The translations under genes and the position numbers were made by a program. Shown here piece after piece: positions 1 to 4,942 of a stretch of 6,351 nt of DNA. The notes beneath the pieces were generated by a model that was not told where the DNA came from, did no database searches, and saw nothing but the letters and a program-made list of their open reading frames with translations. The stretch comes from an uncultured Bacteroidales bacterium (GTDB lineage Bacteria; Bacteroidota; Bacteroidia; Bacteroidales; UBA932): contig CALCHD010000065.1 in the NCBI GenBank assembly GCA_937901105.1, forward strand, positions 1-6,351, written 5' to 3'. The number at the start of each line of letters is the position of its first letter. The first letter of the stretch is position 1.

Positions 1-769
1 CAGTTTTATGAACATAGATATTGAGCAGGGGGATATGTTTGAAACATCGGACCAGGTGATAGTTGACAGGAGGTTCCAGCAGAACTGCGGAGAAGAAGTT
101 GTGGGAAAAGTGTTCTCCATGAGCAACAGTCCTTATACTGTAAAAGGTTTGTGTGAGACTTATACCTATTCTTTATATGATTCGGATGGTGCAGGGTTTG
201 TTTTTGTTCCAAGAAAGGAGAAAGATTACATAGGGCACTGCTATCTCAAATGTACCCCTGGTGATGCCGGAAAGGTTAGAAAATATGTTGATGATATCCT
301 GGGTAAAGAGCTTCCTGCTACCATAGATTACCGTTCAACTACATTGATGGAGGATATTTATGCGGTACAGGTTATAGAATACAGCTTGAGGAAAGTGTTT
401 GTATTCTTTGCCCTGGTGTGCATCCTTATTACCCTGCTGGGAGTCTATTCAAGCATAAGCATGGATACCGCCAAGAGGGTGAAGGAGGTTGCCATTATGA
501 AGGTAAACGGTGCCCAGGGCAGACATATTGCGTGGAAATTCACAAGGCTTTATGCAATTTTGCTTGTATCAAGTGCCATGGTTGCATTCCCGCTGCTGTA
601 TGTGATATTCCACTTCTGGAGGATGATGTATGTGCAGTTCTTCAACTGCGGACCGGTGTTCTGGATCTCGCTCTTTATGGTACTGGCTGTGCTCGTGGGG
701 ATTACAATCTTCTGGAAAGTTTCAGCAATTGTAAAAATCAATCCCGCAATGATTATACAGCAGGAGTAG
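1..769 (+). CDS. ABC transporter permease, FtsX/MacB family (3' part only)
   Basis: This is the C-terminal part of an inner-membrane ABC transporter permease of the MacB/FtsX type, which typically works in efflux, lipoprotein handling or cell-envelope signalling with a separate ATPase. The frame is open to the left edge, so the Met codon at position 8 is probably internal. Counting from that Met, residues 1-125 are the end of a periplasmic MacB-type domain, with the family-like stretch DQVIVDRRF...GKVF near 15-35. An FtsX domain follows, with three membrane segments near 129-151, 181-203 and 217-238. Between the first two lies the conserved cytoplasmic RVKEVAIMKVNGA motif (157-169), equivalent to the usual RTKEIGIRKVLGA. 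The end NPAMIIQQE matches the usual NPVESLR-like tail. Full bacteroidal homologues are usually near 800 residues, so about two thirds is missing. The gene ends in tandem TAG TAG stops. The substrate cannot be inferred. Confidence 0.88.
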   Translation, partial: SFMNIDIEQGDMFETSDQVIVDRRFQQNCGEEVVGKVFSMSNSPYTVKGLCETYTYSLYDSDGAGFVFVPRKEKDYIGHCYLKCTPGDAGKVRKYVDDILGKELPATIDYRSTTLMEDIYAVQVIEYSLRKVFVFFALVCILITLLGVYSSISMDTAKRVKEVAIMKVNGAQGRHIAWKFTRLYAILLVSSAMVAFPLLYVIFHFWRMMYVQFFNCGPVFWISLFMVLAVLVGITIFWKVSAIVKINPAMIIQQE

Positions 770-798
770 TAGGGGGAGGTAACGGCAGGTATTTCATT

Positions 799-827
799 AA
801 ATCTTGGAGATTAGTTAGATTTTTTTT
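799..827 (+). terminator. Possible weak terminator after the permease gene
   Basis: A short AT-rich inverted repeat lies just before a run of eight T residues (820-827). It can pair either as AATCT (800-804) with AGATT (808-812), or as AAATCT (799-804) with AGATTT (817-822). The stem is weak and contains almost no GC pairs. Termination here is only a possibility, and the T run may instead be part of the kdsA upstream promoter region. Confidence 0.2.
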
Positions 828-829
828 CT

Positions 830-837
830 TAAATTTG
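830..837 (+). promoter_or_regulatory. Bacteroidetes -7 promoter element for kdsA
   Basis: TAAATTTG is an exact match to the Bacteroidetes sigma-ABfr -7 consensus TAnnTTTG, and it ends 22 bp before the kdsA ATG. This would give a 5' leader of roughly 15-20 nt. The -33 element is not clear: CTTG at 803-806 is the best candidate but sits 23 bp upstream, slightly farther than usual. The motif suggests that kdsA and the following lipoprotein gene have their own promoter, separate from the permease upstream. Confidence 0.55.
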
Positions 838-859
838 TAGACTAACCTTAGAATTTGAA

Positions 860-1678
860 ATGAATAAAATAAATTTACCATTACTCAAAGAGTACAACAA
901 TGATAATTTTTTCTTGCTTGCTGGTCCTTGCGTGGTTGAAGGTGAGGAAATTACGCATGAAATAGCCAGAGAACTCAAAGGAATTTGCGAGAGACTGCAG
1001 ATACCTTTGGTATTTAAAGCCTCATACCGCAAAGCCAACCGTTCAAAAGCATCTTCTTTTACCGGTATTGGTGACCGTGAAGGTCTTCAGATCCTTAAAG
1101 ACATTAAAAATGAACTTCAGGTTCCAATCGTAACTGATATCCATAATCCTTGCGAGGCAGAACTTGCCGCTTCATATGATGTGGATATTCTTCAGATTCC
1201 GGCATTCCTTTGCCGCCAGACAGATCTTCTTGATGCTGCTGCACAGACAGGAAAGTATGTGAATATAAAGAAAGGGCAGTTCCTTGCACCTGCGTCAATG
1301 AAATTTGCAGCAGAGAAGATTGCTTCACACGGCAACAACAATATCATCCTTACAGACCGCGGTACGCAGTTCGGCTATTCAGACCTTATTGTAGATTTCC
1401 GTGGCATTCCTCAAATGCAGGAGACCGGATATCCGGTAGTGATGGACATTACACACAGCCTCCAGCAGCCTAACCAGAGCAGCGGAGTTACCGGTGGACA
1501 GCCTCAGATGATTGAGACTATAGCAAAAGCGGCAATTGCAGTTGGTGCAGACGGACTCTTCATGGAAACCCATCCAAACCCTGCAGTGGCAAAATCAGAT
1601 GGAGCAAATATGCTTAAACTGGAGTATGTTGAGGCGTTGCTTGCCAAACTTGTTGCCATAAGAAAGGTAATTCTGTAG
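860..1678 (+). CDS. kdsA: 3-deoxy-8-phosphooctulonate (Kdo-8-P) synthase, metal-dependent class
   Basis: This cytosolic enzyme condenses phosphoenolpyruvate with D-arabinose 5-phosphate to give Kdo-8-phosphate, the first committed step toward the Kdo of the lipopolysaccharide inner core. The 272-residue length is normal and the protein is a single DAHP-synthase-like TIM barrel. Visible signatures are AGPCVVEGEE (21-30), KASYRKANRS (53-62), TDIH (92-95), QIPAFLCRQTDLL (112-124), KKGQFLAP (137-144), TDRGTQFGYSDLIVDFR (165-181) and MDITHSLQQP (195-204). Cys24, His199, Glu236 and Asp247 align with the four metal ligands known from Aquifex KdsA (Cys11, His185, Glu222, Asp233). The E. coli type has Asn in place of the Cys, so this is predicted to be the metal-dependent form. 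The ATG at 860 follows a -7 promoter element and no Shine-Dalgarno is evident. A lipoprotein gene follows after 27 bp, probably on the same transcript. Confidence 0.97.
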   Translation: MNKINLPLLKEYNNDNFFLLAGPCVVEGEEITHEIARELKGICERLQIPLVFKASYRKANRSKASSFTGIGDREGLQILKDIKNELQVPIVTDIHNPCEAELAASYDVDILQIPAFLCRQTDLLDAAAQTGKYVNIKKGQFLAPASMKFAAEKIASHGNNNIILTDRGTQFGYSDLIVDFRGIPQMQETGYPVVMDITHSLQQPNQSSGVTGGQPQMIETIAKAAIAVGADGLFMETHPNPAVAKSDGANMLKLEYVEALLAKLVAIRKVIL

Positions 1679-1705
1679 TTTGCCAGAAATATAAATCATA
1701 GCAAA

Positions 1706-2491
1706 ATGATAAAAAGACTGATTAAGAAAACTGTTGCAGCAGCAGCTGTTGCAGGAATGCTTGTTTCCTGCGGCGGCAATGCAAAAAAACAAGAAGTGGA
1801 TATGACAGAAGTTGATCTAATAGTTAAGGAACTTTCATTTGATGTACAGCAGCCTTCTGCAGCACAGATTGAGGATGCATTCAATGCCAAGAACGTTGAG
1901 TATTCATCAATAGCATGTGCCAACTGGCCTTCGTATAACGGTGATTATAATCCCGACGTAAAATTCCGTATAGGATACACCCCAGAGGAGATCTATATCC
2001 AGTATCTTGTTACCGAGAATGATATCAAGGCGGAGTTTGGAGAGGATGCAGGCAGCAAACCTTATACAGATTCTTGCGTTGAGTTCTTTGCAATCCCGGG
2101 AGAGGGTGGTGAGTACTACAATCTTGAGTTGAACTGTATTGGTAAGGGTACTTTTGCAGGTGGAGCCCAGAGGACAGACCGCACACGCTATGCAGATGAT
2201 GTGTTGGGGCAGATCCGCAGGGAATCTACATTGGGCAGCGAGGCTTTTGGAACACGAACATTTGCAGATAACGGCAATGCTCCTTATACCTGGAAACTTA
2301 CTGTAGCACTACCTGTAAAGCTTTATTCACTTTCAGAGGTGAAACCGCTTAAAGGACGCAAGATTCAGGCCAACTTCTACAAATGTGGAGACAACATGCC
2401 TCAGAAACACTACTTGAGCTGGCATCCAATTGAGATAGAAAAGCCTAATTTCCATAGGCCTGACCATTTTGGAACACTTTATTTTGAGTAG
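1706..2491 (+). CDS. CBM9-like (carbohydrate-binding family 9-like) lipoprotein
   Basis: This 261-residue protein is a predicted lipoprotein. It has a short basic start (MIKRLIKK), a hydrophobic alanine-rich core (9-20) and the lipobox LVSC with the acylated Cys at residue 22. The residues after Cys (GGNAKKQEVD) lack a clear acidic run of the kind used as a Bacteroidetes surface-export signal, so a periplasm-facing location is as likely as the cell surface. The rest (about 45-261) resembles the CBM9-like beta-sandwich family common in Bacteroidetes. Characteristic stretches are DSCVEFF (122-128), YYNLELNCIG (137-146), ANFYKCGD (222-229), HYLSWHPIE (235-243) and the end NFHRPDHFGTLYFE. No catalytic domain is attached and no SusC/SusD or glycoside hydrolase gene is adjacent. 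The ligand is unknown and carbohydrate binding is inferred from the family only. It follows kdsA by 27 bp and precedes a strong terminator, so it is probably the last gene of the unit. Confidence 0.83.
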   Translation: MIKRLIKKTVAAAAVAGMLVSCGGNAKKQEVDMTEVDLIVKELSFDVQQPSAAQIEDAFNAKNVEYSSIACANWPSYNGDYNPDVKFRIGYTPEEIYIQYLVTENDIKAEFGEDAGSKPYTDSCVEFFAIPGEGGEYYNLELNCIGKGTFAGGAQRTDRTRYADDVLGQIRRESTLGSEAFGTRTFADNGNAPYTWKLTVALPVKLYSLSEVKPLKGRKIQANFYKCGDNMPQKHYLSWHPIEIEKPNFHRPDHFGTLYFE

Positions 2492-2512
2492 ACGGCTTGC
2501 AATTGAAAATTT

Positions 2513-2544
2513 AGCGCAGAAAGGATTTCCTTCTGCGCTTTTTT
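2513..2544 (+). terminator. Rho-independent terminator after the kdsA-lipoprotein unit
   Basis: AGCGCAGAA (2513-2521) pairs perfectly with TTCTGCGCT (2531-2539). The stem can extend by GGA/TCC past one bulged A, and the T run covers 2539-2544. It lies 22 bp after the lipoprotein stop codon and is oriented to end plus-strand transcription. Read from the other strand, the stem is followed only by a short TTTT inside an AT-rich stretch, so it could be a weak bidirectional terminator for the converging SDR gene. Confidence 0.88.
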
Positions 2545-2607
2545 AATTTTTGCCCTTTGGTACGCCGTCCCGATTGCCATTTGCCATCCAGGACGACGTC
2601 AAAAAGT

Positions 2608-3384
2608 TCATTTTACCGCAGTAGGGTTGTGGCAGCTCATTCCTCCGTCGGCGATGATGGTATGTCCGCTGATGTAGCGGGCATCTTCTGATGCCAGGAA
2701 GGCAATGATCCCGGCAATGTCTTCAGGCTGTCCGGAGTATGGCAGAGAGTTGTATTTGGTGAATGTTTCCCTTTGCTCCGGTGTGAGGTTTTCAATTGCC
2801 GCAGGGGTGAGGACCAGCCCGGGTGCCACACCGTTGCAACGGATGCCGTATCTTCCGTATTGGGTTGCTATATAGCGGGTAAGGTTGATTACTCCGGCCT
2901 TGCTGATGCCATACAATGTGCCGCGCAAGTCTCCTAAGAGTCCACCTATAGACGCTACATTAATGATTGTTCCACCCATCTTTTCTTTCATGTATGGCAG
3001 TGCAGACTGAACTGTTGCAATCATGCTGCGCAAATTGGTATGCATAACATCATCAAAGTATTTGATGTCAAGATCGCCGGCATTGAGGTCTCTTGAGAGG
3101 TCGCTGCCGCCAACGTTGTTTACAATGCAGTCTATGCTCCCAAAGAATTCCAGTGCCTTGTCTACAGCTTTTGTAGCGCTTCTGAGGTCCGAGGCCTCAA
3201 ACATAACTGCCTCTGCATGAAACTGGTTGTCCCTGAGTGATGATGCCAGTTTTTCTGCCCTTTCAATATTGTGGTCTGCAATGATGACTTTTGCCCCTTC
3301 CTTTACAAATCTTTCTGCAGTAGCCTTGCCAATGCCGTTGGATGCACCGGTTATAAGGGCCACTTTATTAACCAATTTCTTCAT
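2608..3384 (-). CDS. Short-chain dehydrogenase/reductase, 7-alpha-hydroxysteroid dehydrogenase-like
   Basis: This is a classical SDR oxidoreductase of 258 residues, the usual length, with a single Rossmann fold. The cofactor motif TGASNGIG is at 12-19. Asp37 at the end of the second strand usually favours NAD(H) over NADP(H). Asp66 and NNVG (89-92, replacing the usual NNAG) follow. The catalytic tetrad is Asn117, Ser145, Tyr158 and Lys162 (YGISK). The C-terminal half, with NVASIGG, GTLYGISKAGVINLTRYIATQ, VAPGLVLTPAA, AFLASEDARYISG and the ending DGGMSCHNPT, strongly resembles my recollection of Bacteroides fragilis 7-alpha-hydroxysteroid dehydrogenase, which oxidises the 7-alpha-hydroxyl of primary bile acids. 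Substrate is notoriously hard to assign in this family, so the steroid role is inference. The gene lies 111 bp downstream of rarA on the same strand. No perfect TAnnTTTG was found in that gap; TATATTGT on the minus strand near 3432-3439 is a weak candidate. A G6 run is at 3443-3448. Confidence 0.9.
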   Translation of the reverse strand: MKKLVNKVALITGASNGIGKATAERFVKEGAKVIIADHNIERAEKLASSLRDNQFHAEAVMFEASDLRSATKAVDKALEFFGSIDCIVNNVGGSDLSRDLNAGDLDIKYFDDVMHTNLRSMIATVQSALPYMKEKMGGTIINVASIGGLLGDLRGTLYGISKAGVINLTRYIATQYGRYGIRCNGVAPGLVLTPAAIENLTPEQRETFTKYNSLPYSGQPEDIAGIIAFLASEDARYISGHTIIADGGMSCHNPTAVK

Positions 3385-3495
3385 ATACTTCTATATCAAT
3401 TAAGTAAAACACTCTGTTCAACTCAATCAATAACAATATAAAGGGGGGTAAGTTTATATTTGATAATATTTTTACTAACTTCTATCACCTTTTGT

Positions 3496-4788
3496 TCAGT
3501 AATTGTATTTTTTCCACATTGCATTCAGCCTCTTTCTTATCTCGGCCTCCTTTGAGTTTTCTCCCGGCTCATAGAATTTTGTTCCCGACAGTTTGCTTGG
3601 AAGAAATTCCTGATCCACAAAGTTGCCTGCATAGGAGTGGGCATATTTGTAGTCCTTGGCATACCCCAGGTCTGCCATAAGTTTGGTAGGGGCATTGCGA
3701 AGGTGGAGCGGAACGGGTAGGGGACCCTCCTTGTGAACACGGTCAAGTGCTTCATTTATTGCCATATAGGCACTGTTGCTCTTTGGTGATGTGGCCAGAT
3801 AAATGGCACATTCAGAGAGGGGAATACGTCCTTCAGGCATTCCTATCTGGTGAACTGTGTCTATTGTTGCCTGCGCCAGAAGCATTGCGTTGGGGTTGGC
3901 CAGGCCTATGTCTTCCGACGCAGAAATGAGCATTCTTCTGGCTATGAACATTGGATCTTCACCTCCGGCTATCATTCGGGCAAGCCAGTAAACAGCACCG
4001 TTGGGATCCGATCCGCGGATGCTTTTTATGAATGCAGAGATTATATCATAATGCTGCTCACCGTTTTTGTCGTAAAGGGCTATATTCTCCTGTAAGCGCT
4101 CCTGAACAACCTGATTATCAATGGTAATCTGGGCAAAAGGAGGGAAGCTTGATGTGATTATCTCCAGGATATTCAACAGCTTTCGGGCGTCACCGCCGCT
4201 GTATCGGAACAGCAGTTCTTTCTCTTTTACAGTGATTTTCAGCTTTTTAAGGTACTCATCTTCAGTTAAGGCTCTTTGCAGAAGGGTATCAAGGTTCTCA
4301 ACGCTCATTTCCTTGAGCACATAAACCTGACACCTTGAAAGCAATGGGCTGATTACCTCAAATGAAGGATTTTCGGTGGTTGCGCCAATAAGTGTGAACG
4401 TACCGTCTTCAACGGCGCCAAGAAGTGCGTCCTGCTGGCTTTTGCTGAAGCGGTGGATCTCATCAATGAACAGGATTGGTGCAGCGGTGCTGAATAGTGT
4501 TGTGTTTTTGGATTTCTCAATTACATCGCGGATATCCTTTACACCTGAACTGATTGCAGAAAGGGTGAAGAAAGGACGGTCGAGTTTTGATGCAATGATA
4601 CGGGCCAATGTTGTTTTGCCGACACCCGGAGGACCCCAAAGGATAAATGAGGAAATGTTTCCTGCATCAATCATCTTGCGCAGGATGGCATCAGGACCAA
4701 TAAGATGCTCCTGGCCAACATATTCCTCAAGGGTAGTTGGTCTCAATCTTTCTGGAAGAGGTTTCCTCTGCGTGTTGCTATTTAACAT
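3496..4788 (-). CDS. rarA: Replication-associated recombination protein A (RarA/MgsA), AAA+ ATPase
   Basis: RarA is a conserved AAA+ ATPase related to clamp-loader subunits and RuvB; in other bacteria it acts at stalled replication forks and single-strand gaps, with SSB as a partner. The 430-residue length is typical. The N-terminal region has PLPERLRPTTLEEYVGQEHL (10-29). The ATPase core has Walker A GPPGVGKTT (52-60), Walker B LFIDEIHRF (106-114), sensor 1 GATTEN (135-140), the arginine-finger segment LLSRCQ (149-154, Arg152) and sensor 2 GGDARKLLN (198-206, Arg202). The C-terminal oligomerisation domain shows SIRGSDPNGAVYWLARMI, ARRMLISASEDIGLANP, LATSPKSNSAY and VPLHLRNAPTKLM, all close to the E. 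coli protein. Nothing essential is missing. It is divergent from the rlmD-like gene across a 154-bp region with a perfect long inverted repeat, which may lie in the rarA leader. The SDR gene follows on the same strand. Confidence 0.97.
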   Translation of the reverse strand: MLNSNTQRKPLPERLRPTTLEEYVGQEHLIGPDAILRKMIDAGNISSFILWGPPGVGKTTLARIIASKLDRPFFTLSAISSGVKDIRDVIEKSKNTTLFSTAAPILFIDEIHRFSKSQQDALLGAVEDGTFTLIGATTENPSFEVISPLLSRCQVYVLKEMSVENLDTLLQRALTEDEYLKKLKITVKEKELLFRYSGGDARKLLNILEIITSSFPPFAQITIDNQVVQERLQENIALYDKNGEQHYDIISAFIKSIRGSDPNGAVYWLARMIAGGEDPMFIARRMLISASEDIGLANPNAMLLAQATIDTVHQIGMPEGRIPLSECAIYLATSPKSNSAYMAINEALDRVHKEGPLPVPLHLRNAPTKLMADLGYAKDYKYAHSYAGNFVDQEFLPSKLSGTKFYEPGENSKEAEIRKRLNAMWKKYNY

Positions 4789-4826
4789 AATATAAATTGT
4801 GTAAAAAGTGTATTTTCATTTTCTCA

Positions 4827-4890
4827 GGTGTAATATTCCCGACAGAATCACATTTCCCATTTTACTGGATTCTGTCGGGAATATTACACC
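4827..4890. repeat. Perfect 23-bp inverted repeat (long hairpin) between rarA and rlmD
   Basis: The left arm (4827-4849, beginning GGTGTAATATTCCCGACA) and the right arm (4868-4890, ending GTCGGGAATATTACACC) are exact reverse complements over 23 bp, separated by an 18-bp spacer (4850-4867). On the plus strand the right arm is followed by a T6 run (4892-4897), giving a terminator-like shape, yet no plus-strand gene lies upstream to terminate. On the minus strand there is no T run, so it should not terminate rarA transcription. No direct target-site duplication is evident at its edges. The 23-bp stem is longer than a typical intrinsic terminator stem. Possible roles are an insulating terminator for antisense transcription, a structured rarA leader, or a small palindromic repeat element. 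The structure is certain; the role is not. Confidence 0.95.
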
Positions 4891-4906
4891 ATTTTTTCTA
4901 TTCCTT

Positions 4907-4914
4907 CAAATTTA
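4907..4914 (-). promoter_or_regulatory. Candidate -7 element for rarA
   Basis: On the minus strand this reads TAAATTTG, an exact TAnnTTTG match and the same octamer as the one before kdsA. If used, transcription would start near 4900 and the rarA leader of about 110 nt would contain the whole 64-bp inverted repeat. No convincing -33 element is present at the expected distance. An alternative start between the hairpin and the rarA ATG cannot be excluded, although no consensus -7 was seen there. Confidence 0.3.
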
Positions 4915-4915
4915 G

Positions 4916-4923
4916 TATTTTTG
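4916..4923 (+). promoter_or_regulatory. Bacteroidetes -7 promoter element for the rlmD-like gene
   Basis: TATTTTTG is an exact match to TAnnTTTG and ends 19 bp before the ATG at 4943, implying a leader of about 15 nt. The expected -33 position falls in the T6 run beside the inverted repeat, which matches TTTG only partly. The element is one base from the oppositely oriented candidate at 4907-4914, so the two promoters would compete for polymerase if both are active. Confidence 0.55.
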
Positions 4924-4942
4924 CACAAATTATACCCAGAAA

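Noticed and set aside
418..840. Open frame of 140 codons overlapping the permease in another frame
   Set aside because: It lies mostly within the permease coding region, and its product has no recognisable domain or signal. It is a shadow of the real frame.
2562..2599. Second hairpin between the convergent genes: ACGCCGTCC (2562-2570) with GGACGACGT (2591-2599)
   Set aside because: The stem has one mismatch (a G-U wobble on the minus-strand RNA) and a 20-nt loop containing two TTGCCA copies. No T run follows on either strand, so it does not qualify as an intrinsic terminator for the SDR gene.
3443..3448. G6 tract upstream of the SDR gene as a slippage-based switch
   Set aside because: Six G residues is short for phase variation, the tract is outside any coding frame, and it has no clear position relative to a promoter.
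4827..4890. Invertible (phase-variable) promoter flanked by inverted repeats
   Set aside because: Bacteroidetes invertible promoters have spacers of roughly 100 bp or more carrying a promoter. Here the spacer is 18 bp without a -7 element, and no recombinase gene is nearby.
4827..4890. Insertion sequence or MITE with terminal inverted repeats
   Set aside because: There is no convincing target-site duplication next to the arms and no transposase remnant. A dispersed palindrome remains possible, but nothing in this single window proves mobility.
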